Origin: a virus
DNA length: 64,000 bases
Reading direction: 5' to 3' (one strand)
Virus record (IMG/VR): IMGVR_UViG_3300046167_000921
Span: 62,001 to 126,000 of that record
A program made the position numbers and the translations under genes. Under the pieces are notes generated by a model. That model worked only from the letters and a program-made list of their open reading frames with translations, was not told where the DNA came from and ran no database searches. Below, one piece after another: positions 57,302-64,000 of the stretch (positions are counted from its first letter, which is position 1; the number at the start of each line of letters is the position of its first letter).

Positions 57302-57485
57302 ATTGAATCGCGAGGGTTTCTCCTTCCATGTGGACATCAAAAGTCCCTTCATGCAGGAATAGCTCCTTGCCTCCTATCTTAACCGATACCTTGTTAAAAC
57401 CTTTTGCTTCAATGGGGTCTACGCCTATGAGTATGACAGGCAGAGTCTTCTCCTCATAGCTTGAGTGGATTCCCTTTGTCATCAA
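57240..57485 (-). CDS. Small unrecognised protein (81 aa)
   Basis: Begins MMTKGIHSSYEEKTLPVILI and contains KVSVKIGGKELFLHEGTFDV. It overlaps the 57454 gene by 32 nt, and a GTAGAAAGG ribosome site precedes the start. It is beta-rich and soluble; no family is recognised. Confidence 0.55.
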   Translation of the reverse strand: MMTKGIHSSYEEKTLPVILIGVDPIEAKGFNKVSVKIGGKELFLHEGTFDVHMEGETLAIQFRSQGKDSHFLEKGKSPHSS

Positions 57486-57957
57486 AGAGCCTTTCTACTT
57501 CATAAGAACCGTCTTCTCCCATTTTAACAGTCCAGAGGTCTTCTGAGGACTTGTGTATGAGGGCAGGTTGTTCAGAGGCAAAGCACATAAGAGAAGGCCC
57601 GCTTAAAACTATAAAGTGTTCATCGAGGTTAGCTACTTTCATGCTAGCGACTTTGAGGAAGTCAGAGGGTATCCTGTCAATCTTGTTGCGGTTATCGAAT
57701 CGGACAAAGATTTCACCCTCTAAGCTCGTTATCTCCCCGTCGGGGGTGTCTACTGCGACAACGGTACCCTTTGTGCCTGACGAGGGTAATTGGCTTGGTA
57801 GTATAATGCCGTTGTTTGTGTGGGCTACCACCCTAGTACCTTGTTCAAAGGAGGGCGTTGCTGTCCGTCTCTTTCTGTCCGTCAGGTCAGAGATGGTGGT
57901 CGAGAGTATAGAATCCAGACCTGAAGTCTTCGATGGGTTCGCAAATGAAATGTTCAT
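57454..57957 (-). CDS. Unrecognised 167-residue protein
   Basis: The start is set at 57957 (MNISFANPSKTSGLDSILST), directly after AAAAGGAGAAAAGTT; the frame extends upstream without a better site. The sequence has a GTRVVAHTNNGIILPSQLPS section and a GTVVAVDTPDGEIT strand pair, suggestive of a small SH3-like or KOW-like barrel, but this is not certain. An upstream TCCCT/AGGGA hairpin surrounds TTATTAATA. Confidence 0.6.
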   Translation of the reverse strand: MNISFANPSKTSGLDSILSTTISDLTDRKRRTATPSFEQGTRVVAHTNNGIILPSQLPSSGTKGTVVAVDTPDGEITSLEGEIFVRFDNRNKIDRIPSDFLKVASMKVANLDEHFIVLSGPSLMCFASEQPALIHKSSEDLWTVKMGEDGSYEVERLFDDKGNPLKL

Positions 57958-57998
57958 AACTTTTCTCCTTTTCTTACTCCCTATTAATAAAGGGAATA

Positions 57999-58271
57999 TT
58001 AACCAACGAAGCACAATAGGTAGTTCACACATAGAAACTGAGATCCTTTTGCGTCTAAGGGTCTATTGTCCTTGCTAATCTGTATTTCTGATCTCATATG
58101 ACAATCAGTGTCGAAGAAAATCGTGCTTCCTTCTTTTTCCTCGCACATACCCCTGACAAACCACAGGTAGTGCTTCATCTTGAGTTCTAATATCTTGTCT
58201 GTTACTTCTCCAAAGTCTGTTGACAGGTACTCTTCTATCTGCCCTTTACTTTTGAACACTATCCTATACAC
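57999..58271 (-). CDS. Small unrecognised protein (90 aa)
   Basis: GTG start at 58271 with AAGGAGGAAGT upstream. Begins MYRIVFKSKGQIEEYLSTDF. It is alpha/beta in appearance, with three scattered cysteines. It diverges from the nuclease gene over 75 bp. No function is proposed. Confidence 0.6.
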   Translation of the reverse strand: MYRIVFKSKGQIEEYLSTDFGEVTDKILELKMKHYLWFVRGMCEEKEGSTIFFDTDCHMRSEIQISKDNRPLDAKGSQFLCVNYLLCFVG

Positions 58272-58346
58272 ACTTCCTCCTTTTTTTCTGTTTGGGTGCG
58301 TGTGGTTTCTTATAAGAGGGTAGAATGTCTATGATAGGAGAGTAAC

Positions 58347-59279
58347 ATGAAAAGATTATATTGGTCACATATTAGTATGGTGAGGAAATGCCCTCTAAGA
58401 TATCTTTGGTACAAAGGTCACCCCGACCACGATCTTGGTGCGGGCTTCGGTAAGCCCAAGCCTTTGGCTTTTGAGGAGAGACCTAGTGAGCATTTTAAGC
58501 TCATGGGGTCGGTCTTATCAAAGGTGGTGGAGGTTATGTATAATGATCGACTCTTAGAGAACCCAAAAGATTGCTTGTCAAAACTTACAGAGATTGCTCA
58601 AGGGGAATTTGAAGAGCTGGAGCAGACTCATCACATCATGTGGACGTATCTCACAAGGGAAGAAGCCATGAAGGTTTGTCTCGACGGCGTTCGGAACTTC
58701 TTAGAGATTGTCAAAGACCACAAGATGATCTCTAAGACCTATGCTCAGTCTGAGCTAAGTATGACACCCCAGATCAATAAAAGCCTGAAAGTATGCGGTA
58801 TCGCAGACCTTGTATACCGAGACTTAGACGGGAAACTTTGGATACTTGATGGTAAGAACGCCTCTACACCTATGAAGTATGAAGATGAAGACCAATTGAA
58901 ATGGTACGCTCTCTGTTTCAGGCTTGAGTATGGTGTTTTGCCTGATAAGCTGGGGTTCTTCTACTTTAGATATCCGAAGTCGAACCCTCCAAAGAAGAAC
59001 CCAAGCCCTAGTTCTGAGTGGACAGGGCTGGTTGAAGTTTCTTTAACTGAGGATGACATCAGGAGACTAGGTAACGAAGCAATCGAAACTCACAGGCTCA
59101 TTGAGCGGGGAGTTTTCGAGGCAAACCCTGTACCCAAAAACTGCTCTTTCTGTGACTTTGAGAATATCTGTGAAGCGAGGCAGGAGCAAAAGAAACTTAA
59201 CGCAGCTAAACGTAAGCCAAAAGAGCCGAAAGAATATGAGAATTACAAGGTGCTTACATTAGGGAGTATGAAGCTATGA
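58347..59279 (+). CDS. PD-(D/E)XK nuclease with Fe-S-type cysteines (Cas4/AddB-like)
   Basis: A 310-residue protein. The N-terminus HISMVRKCPLRYLWYKG supplies one cysteine (Cys15). The catalytic core has GIAD (Asp154), ILDGK (Asp168, Lys170) and EDQLKWYA (QxxxY motif). The C-terminus has CSFCDFENIC, giving the C...C-x2-C-x5-C iron-sulfur set of Cas4, AddB and related exonucleases. It should resect DNA ends 5' or 3'. It leads an overlapping operon with a coiled-coil protein, the clamp and the Rad50 C-half. Confidence 0.9.
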   Translation: MKRLYWSHISMVRKCPLRYLWYKGHPDHDLGAGFGKPKPLAFEERPSEHFKLMGSVLSKVVEVMYNDRLLENPKDCLSKLTEIAQGEFEELEQTHHIMWTYLTREEAMKVCLDGVRNFLEIVKDHKMISKTYAQSELSMTPQINKSLKVCGIADLVYRDLDGKLWILDGKNASTPMKYEDEDQLKWYALCFRLEYGVLPDKLGFFYFRYPKSNPPKKNPSPSSEWTGLVEVSLTEDDIRRLGNEAIETHRLIERGVFEANPVPKNCSFCDFENICEARQEQKKLNAAKRKPKEPKEYENYKVLTLGSMKL

Positions 59280-59536
59280 ATACAGAGGCGATATTACACA
59301 AAAAGCAAGATCTTCTATCTCGTAGAGAAAGACTGCTTGGTAAACTAGAGGCGGCTAGAGAGAATCTTTCCAAGATAGATGAGAGGTTGAGGGAGAAGGG
59401 TATAGATCCAGAATCCCTTGAAGACGAAATCAATCGGCTTCGATCAGAAAACGAAGCCCAAAAAGCCAAACTGACTCAGGCACTAGAGCTTGCAGAATCG
59501 GTTATTGAAAAAATAGAAAGTAGAGTAAGAGGATGA
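59276..59536 (+). CDS. Coiled-coil protein (86 aa)
   Basis: The whole protein is heptad-rich (KKQDLLSRRERLLGKLEAAR and RLRSENEAQKAKLTQALELA). It overlaps the nuclease stop and the clamp start by ATGA, so all three are coupled. It may bridge the clamp and Rad50 pieces or be an assembly chaperone; no family is recognised. Confidence 0.7.
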   Translation: MNTEAILHKKQDLLSRRERLLGKLEAARENLSKIDERLREKGIDPESLEDEINRLRSENEAQKAKLTQALELAESVIEKIESRVRG

Positions 59537-60738
59537 AAATATCTATATCCACCCAAGACCTAAAGTCCGCAGTCACGTTAGCTTCTAACACACTAGGCGT
59601 GGCTTCTGATATCACTAGCCACTTCGTATTTGTGAAGGATGGGAATGGGGCTAGCGTAATGTCTTGCTCTCTCCCTCGAACCTTCTCTAAAGTTCCTTTG
59701 TTAGGTGCTCAGGTAACAGGGGAGGGTTCTTTCACCGTTGAAGGTAAGAGACTAATCCAAATGTTGGGTGCTGTAACAGGAGTGGTCAACATTGAAATGG
59801 GTGACGATAAGAATGTGAAGTTCACTCTCCCTAATGGACAGCTTGCGTTGACGAGCCTAGACCCTGACTCATTTCCTTCATGGTTGTCCCGTGTAGATAC
59901 GGCTTCTCAAATGAAGGATACGAAGGTCTCCGCTTCAATCTTGTTCGACACATTCAACTCTTTGAAGAGTTATGTCTCTACAGAAGAGAGCAGGTCTGAG
60001 TTGGCTCAGTTGTATGTTGACTCAGGTAAAGCTTATGCTTGCGATGGCTTTGGGATGTCTGTCGCTCGATCTGAGAGCCTTGACGACCTGTCTTTGAAGA
60101 TCCACACTAAGGATATTTCACCACTCTTAAAGTTCCTCAAGAGTAAGGAATCGGATCAAGTAGAGATCCTCAAGGGGGATCAATCTTCTTTCTTTAAGGC
60201 AGAGGACGGAAGTCTCTTTGGCTTGATGGATATCCCTTCCAATTATCCTAAAACAATCCTCAGCTACGCGGAAGCCTTCGATTGGGTGCCTCAGAGAGTA
60301 TGGGGTGTCAAGAAGGGGAGTTTGAACACCGCGATCAAGTTCTTGAGAGCAGGTGCGGATAAGGATGATCTGAAGGTTAGCCTTACTGATGAGGGGGATA
60401 TGCTTCCCTTAAAGCTCTCAATGCGACCTAGCAACGGAAGAGGCGAGCTGAGCTACAGCTTGAGTCCCGCTTCTCTCGAAAACCCAGACCAAGCAATAGA
60501 GCTCTTCACATCACCTGATGAGAAGATGTTTGTTGAGAGGTCTCGTAAAGGAGAGACGGAGGAGTCTTTTGACTCATTCTCTTTCAACTACCAATATATG
60601 ACCCGTGCGATAGAGTCTATGTCTTCTGACAACATCTTCATCGGGTGTAACCGAGAGAACAACAAGGGCTATATGATCTTTAAGGTTCTTCAAGACTCTG
60701 GTGTAGAAACCGTAAGTGTCGTAGGTTGGATGGTCTAG
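59533..60738 (+). CDS. dnaN: DNA sliding clamp, DnaN (beta)-like
   Basis: A 401-residue protein, the size of bacterial beta clamps (about 370) pl a small excess. It begins MKISISTQDLKSAVTLASNT and shows three repeated clamp-fold blocks, including FTVEGKRLIQMLGAV, LTSLDPDSFPSWL, ELAQLYVDSGKAYACDGFGM and KDISPLLKFLK. A ring of such subunits tethers polymerase to DNA. It pairs naturally with the phage DnaX/HolA/HolB loader. It overlaps the coiled-coil gene and abuts the Rad50 C-half. Confidence 0.8.
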   Translation: MKISISTQDLKSAVTLASNTLGVASDITSHFVFVKDGNGASVMSCSLPRTFSKVPLLGAQVTGEGSFTVEGKRLIQMLGAVTGVVNIEMGDDKNVKFTLPNGQLALTSLDPDSFPSWLSRVDTASQMKDTKVSASILFDTFNSLKSYVSTEESRSELAQLYVDSGKAYACDGFGMSVARSESLDDLSLKIHTKDISPLLKFLKSKESDQVEILKGDQSSFFKAEDGSLFGLMDIPSNYPKTILSYAEAFDWVPQRVWGVKKGSLNTAIKFLRAGADKDDLKVSLTDEGDMLPLKLSMRPSNGRGELSYSLSPASLENPDQAIELFTSPDEKMFVERSRKGETEESFDSFSFNYQYMTRAIESMSSDNIFIGCNRENNKGYMIFKVLQDSGVETVSVVGWMV

Positions 60739-61353
60739 ATGGACATCCGATCCCGACTCTCTTACCTAGAGGTGTTACACAAGAGCTCAGTCTCACGGGT
60801 GCGTTCTTTAGAGACGGAGGTCGGACTTCTTGAAGTTTCTCTTGATCTCGCTAATGAGGCGAACCTCATCCTTGACCGTCTTGCAGAAGACGAGGTTACT
60901 CAAGGTGTCTCAGCCTATGTGTGCCTCTTAGAGGAGGGGTTGAAGGCAATCTTCCCTGAGCAAGAGGTAGGTTTGCACGCAGAGGTCTTGAAGCTCAGAG
61001 GTAAGGTGTCTGTAAGACTCAAAACCAGCTTTAAAGGCGAGGATGGTATAGAAGTGGTGGGTGAGGGTCTGGATTCCTTTGGCGGTGCTGTGGCGACAAT
61101 CCAGAGCCTTCTCTTGAGGGTGTCTCTGGTCTTGAAGAGAAACCTCAGACCGCTCTTGGTACTTGATGAGACTTTCCCTTCAGTAGATGTCGGTCGGTCT
61201 GAGATCTTAGTTGGATTTCTAAAGGTTCTTTGCCAGAGACTCAATATGGACATTCTCTGTATTAGTCACGATTCTACGATTGCAGATGGTGCTGACATAG
61301 GTTACAAAGTCACTGCTTCTAAGACAGGGGCGAAGATTAAGAGAATCACATGA
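60739..61353 (+). CDS. Rad50/SbcC C-terminal half (signature, Walker B, D-loop)
   Basis: A 204-residue protein. Residues ~1-60 are coiled coil. The rest is the C-lobe of an ABC/SMC ATPase: the signature SFGGAVATIQSLLLRVSL near 113-130, Walker B and D-loop LLVLDETFPSVD near 140-150 and the H-loop CISHDS. There is no Walker A. It complements exactly what the 8644-9780 protein lacks, so together they could form one Rad50 head. It starts directly after the clamp stop (TAGATG). Confidence 0.85.
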   Translation: MDIRSRLSYLEVLHKSSVSRVRSLETEVGLLEVSLDLANEANLILDRLAEDEVTQGVSAYVCLLEEGLKAIFPEQEVGLHAEVLKLRGKVSVRLKTSFKGEDGIEVVGEGLDSFGGAVATIQSLLLRVSLVLKRNLRPLLVLDETFPSVDVGRSEILVGFLKVLCQRLNMDILCISHDSTIADGADIGYKVTASKTGAKIKRIT

Positions 61354-61757
61354 AGACCGCAGGTAAGATTAAGCATAAGCTCCGACAAGTTCGCCATAGG
61401 CTATTGCAGAAAGCGATACGGACGGGCTTGAGTAAGAAGCCTTGCAACTGTGACCACGCGGGTCTAGTTAGAGGGAACTCATCCGAGCCTTTGTTTCATG
61501 TGTGCCTCCTTGACTCTGACAAGCCGAGGGAGTGGGAAGGTACGATATGTGATCCTTCCGTCCCTAACACTTGTCCTTTTTTCAAAACCTTTAGAGAGAA
61601 AGATCGGATTATAGAAGAGTTCAATCGCGACTTCGATGCTTTGCTTTCTCAAAAAGATATTGGCTCCATAGCCTCTCAGTATCCAGATGTGGCGGCTCTT
61701 CTTTGGGTTCTCGCAGGGGAAGAAGATGATAGAAATACTGAAACTGAAGAAAAGTAA
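61350..61757 (+). CDS. Cysteine-rich protein (135 aa)
   Basis: ATGA overlap with the Rad50 C-half. A basic N-terminus (KIKHKLRQVRHRLLQKAIRT) is followed by CNCDHAG, HVCLLD, GTICDPSVPNTCPFF: five or more cysteines plus histidines that could bind zinc or an Fe-S cluster. The C-terminus is acidic. No family is recognised. Operon membership suggests a repair or replication accessory. Confidence 0.65.
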   Translation: MKTAGKIKHKLRQVRHRLLQKAIRTGLSKKPCNCDHAGLVRGNSSEPLFHVCLLDSDKPREWEGTICDPSVPNTCPFFKTFREKDRIIEEFNRDFDALLSQKDIGSIASQYPDVAALLWVLAGEEDDRNTETEEK

Positions 61758-62154
61758 GACACCACTTGTGTTAGAAGTTGATGTCCCGCCTCTTTGTAGG
61801 CCACTTCTGGTAGGCAACCCCTCTAAGGATTCAGTCCTTAGGTGGGTTGAAGCTCCTTCCAAGAGAGACACCGTTTTAACTTGGGGTCAAGAGTGTCCTG
61901 TAGAAGAAACGGTAGCTCGGATGGTCACTATGGTCATAGAGAGAGGTGCTAAAGAAGGTTGGGGCATAGAACAACCCTCTTTAGCTTCTGCCGTAGAAAG
62001 ACTTCGCTCTCTTGGGATAACAGAAGTGGAGTCTAAGGAGGGTCTTGTATACCCTAAAGACCCTTCTTTCTTAGGCTCTGTGATCGTCATAGGCGACCGC
62101 TCGTTTCCTGTTCTCCACAATGTGAGAAGAGGATTTTGCGTAGTTAGGTCTTAA
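61726..62154 (+). CDS. Unrecognised 142-residue protein
   Basis: The start is set at 61726 (MIEILKLKKSKTPLVLEVDV), with GGGGAAGAAG upstream; it overlaps the preceding gene by 32 nt. It has an ETVARMVTMVIERGAKEGWG helix and a beta C-terminus. No family is recognised. It is the last gene of the clamp operon and meets the convergent gene with a 4-nt overlap. Confidence 0.58.
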   Translation: MIEILKLKKSKTPLVLEVDVPPLCRPLLVGNPSKDSVLRWVEAPSKRDTVLTWGQECPVEETVARMVTMVIERGAKEGWGIEQPSLASAVERLRSLGITEVESKEGLVYPKDPSFLGSVIVIGDRSFPVLHNVRRGFCVVRS

Positions 62155-63080
62155 GAGTTACCGAGCTCTTTCTCGATAGCCGCCTTAACGCCCTTAGTCT
62201 CAACACTGATGATAGACTCTAGTACATCAGGCTGGTCGCCGTACATATCAATAGCGATCTTTGCCCTCTTAGACCAATGCTTTGAGGTGTCCCACTCGAT
62301 TCCATTTGGAAGCATCTTGATCTTAGAGTTGTCTTTGCCTACAGGTACGGCACCCTGTGTAGGGTTTACCTCTCCTTCGATAGCTTGAAGGATCTGTGCA
62401 TTCTCTAAGGCCTGTTCGTCGATTTCCGAATCTTTTTCGGGAGCTGGGGGAGGGGCATCCTCTAGCGAGATATCATCTTCGATGTCAACACTTGCAGTTT
62501 TGACATGGGTGACGTGTGCTTCAAGGTTCTCTAACTTCGAGATTTCGGCACTCGCTTGAGACCCATCAGAGATCACAGTTTTCTGCCTAGAAGAAGTGCT
62601 TAACTTGATAGTTGAGAGGGACTCTGCCTCTTGCATCTCAGAGATGCCGTCATTCATAGACCCTGCAACTTCTGCACCTGACTTGTTGTCTACTTTGGCG
62701 ACAGTGATGATGTCTTCGTCTTGATTTTCAATGACGACAGGGAACTTAGACCCCTTCTTTTTCTCAGGTTCTTTGAGCCTTGTGACGGGACGCTCCTCGT
62801 CATAGACATTCTCGACAGCCATTTTCTTCGTTTTAATCTCAGGCTTCGGGGGTTCAGGCTCAGGCTCTGTGTTTTCTGAAACAATTGAGAGCCAACCACG
62901 CTTTACTCCAGCTTTCAGCTCGGGCATTTCAGTCACCTGCCCGCCGAACTTGAGTGAGAAACCATCGTATTCTACGACATCGCCTTCGTAGATATTCCTC
63001 TCAAGCCTGCCCAAGTGGATAACCGAGTTCGCTCTCAGCTTAACAAAAGTGCCTCTTTTAAAAATGGTATGAGAACTCAT
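62151..63080 (-). CDS. Probable virion-associated protein (309 aa)
   Basis: The N-terminal ~65 residues form a small beta domain (TFVKLRANSVIHLGRLERNI). A long acidic, low-complexity linker (EPEPEPPKPEIKTKK, DIEDDISLEDAPPPAPEKDS) leads to a C-terminal helical module with IEWDTSKHWSKRAKIAIDMY. No enzyme motif is seen. Context next to a tail-fibre-like gene and a strong late-type promoter suggest a structural or assembly protein. A 12-bp hairpin covers the ribosome site. Confidence 0.6.
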   Translation of the reverse strand: MSSHTIFKRGTFVKLRANSVIHLGRLERNIYEGDVVEYDGFSLKFGGQVTEMPELKAGVKRGWLSIVSENTEPEPEPPKPEIKTKKMAVENVYDEERPVTRLKEPEKKKGSKFPVVIENQDEDIITVAKVDNKSGAEVAGSMNDGISEMQEAESLSTIKLSTSSRQKTVISDGSQASAEISKLENLEAHVTHVKTASVDIEDDISLEDAPPPAPEKDSEIDEQALENAQILQAIEGEVNPTQGAVPVGKDNSKIKMLPNGIEWDTSKHWSKRAKIAIDMYGDQPDVLESIISVETKGVKAAIEKELGNS

Positions 63081-63089
63081 GAGTATTCT

Positions 63090-63135
63090 CCTTTATGTTG
63101 GTTTTAAGTTCTCCTTATTTATACCAACATAAAGG
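63090..63135 (-). promoter_or_regulatory. 12-bp SD-overlapping hairpin with a TATAAATA core in the loop
   Basis: Arms 63090-63101 and 63124-63135 are perfect 12-bp complements (CCTTTATGTTGG/CCAACATAAAGG). The 3' arm on the minus strand holds the AAAGG part of the ribosome site of the 62151-63080 gene. The core TATAAATA (63116-63123), identical to the T4 late promoter consensus, lies in the loop just inside the 5' arm. Confidence 0.75.
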
Positions 63136-63154
63136 CGAGATACCATAGTTTTTC

Positions 63155-64000
63155 TTAAGCACCTACAGTGACGCTAGAGATAAGAGACCAATTCGTCCCA
63201 TTGTAGATGAAAGTAGCTGATGAGTAATCGTTGCTGAGAGTAATATTGCTACCTGTCGCGAGAGCGAGGCCGTCCGCAGTGCCTGAAGTTCCATCGTCAC
63301 TTAATATAAGGTTACCTCCACCACTCTTTTGGATCACCAAGATCGACCCTGTCTCTCCGCCTGTGATCGTTGAGATGGTATTGTTCGCACCGTCAGGGGT
63401 GACCTTATGGTACGACTTCGTGACAGCAAAAGTAATGTCTCCGTTACCAAGAGATATTGTCGAGGTATCTAGGACAGCTTGCCCGCCTACAGCCAAATCA
63501 CTTGAAGTGATCACTCTTTGACCTGCATTAATTGTAAGGGCAGTGGATGCCGAGTTACTGCTCGACCCAGACCCGCTCGGAGATGCTGTCTTAAATACAA
63601 TTGACCCGCCGTCAGCAGAACCCGTACTCAAGCCTCCTGATAAGGTAAGATCTGCACCTGTAAGATCCGCCCCTGATGCTTTACCGCCTCTTACCATAGA
63701 GGTGTCAATAGGAGCCAGCTCAGAATCTGTTACGGTAATGTTCAGGTCTGTACCTAGAGAGAGATCTGTACTGATACCGTGAAATACTTTGTAGACTCCA
63801 TCTTTTGCGTCTGCATCGGTTTCTTCTGGTTGGTAGATCATGCCTGCATATCGAGCGGCGGCGAGATTATTGCCGTATTTGGAGTACCAACCGAGATCTC
63901 TTGTGGCAGAGTCGTTATTTTGACCCAAGTAGATCATGCGGTCAGCTAGTTTGACTGCCGCACCTGTACCACTGAAGTTACCTGTAACGGTAACATTGCC
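63155..64000 (-). CDS. Tail-fibre-like structural protein, C-terminal part (gene runs off right edge)
   Basis: The frame is open from the right edge through an internal Met at 63937 to a stop at 63155, so only the C-terminal ~281 residues are visible. Before the Met the frame reads GNVTVTGNFSGTGAAVKLAD, the repetitive strand pattern of phage fibres, followed by RMIYLGQNNDSATRD. Then come beta-rich, glycine/serine/threonine-rich repeats (GADLTGADLTLSGGL). It ends FIYNGTNWSLISSVTVGA, a common fibre terminus. Host-receptor or assembly role expected. Confidence 0.78.
   Translation of the reverse strand, partial: GNVTVTGNFSGTGAAVKLADRMIYLGQNNDSATRDLGWYSKYGNNLAAARYAGMIYQPEETDADAKDGVYKVFHGISTDLSLGTDLNITVTDSELAPIDTSMVRGGKASGADLTGADLTLSGGLSTGSADGGSIVFKTASPSGSGSSSNSASTALTINAGQRVITSSDLAVGGQAVLDTSTISLGNGDITFAVTKSYHKVTPDGANNTISTITGGETGSILVIQKSGGGNLILSDDGTSGTADGLALATGSNITLSNDYSSATFIYNGTNWSLISSVTVGA

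Noticed and set aside
1-64000. tRNA genes
   Set aside because: No intergenic region shows a clover-leaf with a GTTCRA T-loop. The structured gaps at 32041-32158, 34699-35246 and 47554-47858 were checked and lack tRNA landmarks. A tRNAscan-SE run would settle it.

Overview
The window is a gene-dense stretch of a large tailed double-stranded DNA bacteriophage (Caudoviricetes). Hallmark virion and packaging genes (terminase large subunit, portal, tail-fibre-like and tandem structural paralogues) are interleaved with a large replication, repair and nucleotide gene set. Genes are tightly packed, often overlapping by ATGA or TAATG, with bacterial Shine-Dalgarno sites. The host cannot be named from the sequence. 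The mix of ThyX, class I ribonucleotide reductase, PhoH, MazG, pentapeptide-repeat, FmdB, SWIM and Dps-like proteins resembles large environmental (often marine) phages; that comparison is from memory, not from a search. No tRNA, CRISPR array, integrase, DNA polymerase, replicative helicase or recognisable major capsid gene is seen, so the genome clearly extends beyond both edges.

Layout. 1-5432 (minus): virion-type genes, including three tandem paralogues, with FmdB and SWIM zinc proteins. 5487-8660 (plus): UvrD-like helicase. 8644-15879 (minus): Rad50 N-terminal half, RecA, MazG, small genes, a sigma-region-4-like protein, a NusG-like protein and DnaX. 16003-18305 (plus): ThyX and an SbcD/Mre11 nuclease. 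18237-25072 (mostly minus): membrane protein, GIY-YIG nuclease, C39-like peptidase, SLOG protein, a candidate ssDNA-binding protein and small membrane proteins. 25132 (plus): deoxynucleoside kinase. 25694-34698 (minus): a cytosine-C5 methyltransferase overlapped along its whole length by a 533-codon ORF in another frame, three pentapeptide-repeat genes, NrdB and a 2H phosphoesterase-like protein. 34699-35246: hairpin-rich non-coding divergence point. 35247-38494 (plus): HolB, HolA and NrdA. 40174-42874 (minus): portal operon, including an orphan primase-type zinc finger. 43028-47939 (plus): multidomain ART-like/PAP2 protein, a basic 640-residue protein, a Dps-like ferritin, a zinc protein and a structured RNA-like region with a 26-residue hydrophobic peptide. 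48048-55271 (minus): terminase and structural operon. 55414-57301 (plus): PIN-PhoH and a neighbour. 58347-62154 (plus): PD-(D/E)XK nuclease, coiled-coil protein, sliding clamp and Rad50 C-terminal half. 62151-64000 (minus): virion-type proteins ending in a tail-fibre-like gene that runs off the right edge.

How the genes work together. DnaX, HolA and HolB plus a DnaN-like clamp form an almost complete bacterial-type clamp and clamp-loader set. RecA, a two-piece Rad50, Mre11/SbcD, UvrD, a candidate SSB and nucleases form a recombination and end-processing set. NrdA/B, ThyX, dNK and MazG supply and clean the dNTP pool. The sigma-like and NusG-like proteins overlap in one operon and look like a transcription-switch module.

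The most striking pattern is in regulatory DNA. At least nine genes on both strands carry an inverted repeat whose 3' arm covers or abuts the ribosome binding site, with a TATAA-type promoter-like element in the loop or left arm. Read-through transcripts would hide the ribosome site, while transcripts started at the local promoter would lack the blocking arm. This is the logic known for a few T4 late genes (for example e and soc), apparently used here on a genome scale. Other leading observations are the dual-frame methyltransferase locus, the Rad50 split at the zinc hook with halves about 51 kb apart, the ART-like/PAP2 fusion, and short peptide motifs shared between unrelated proteins.
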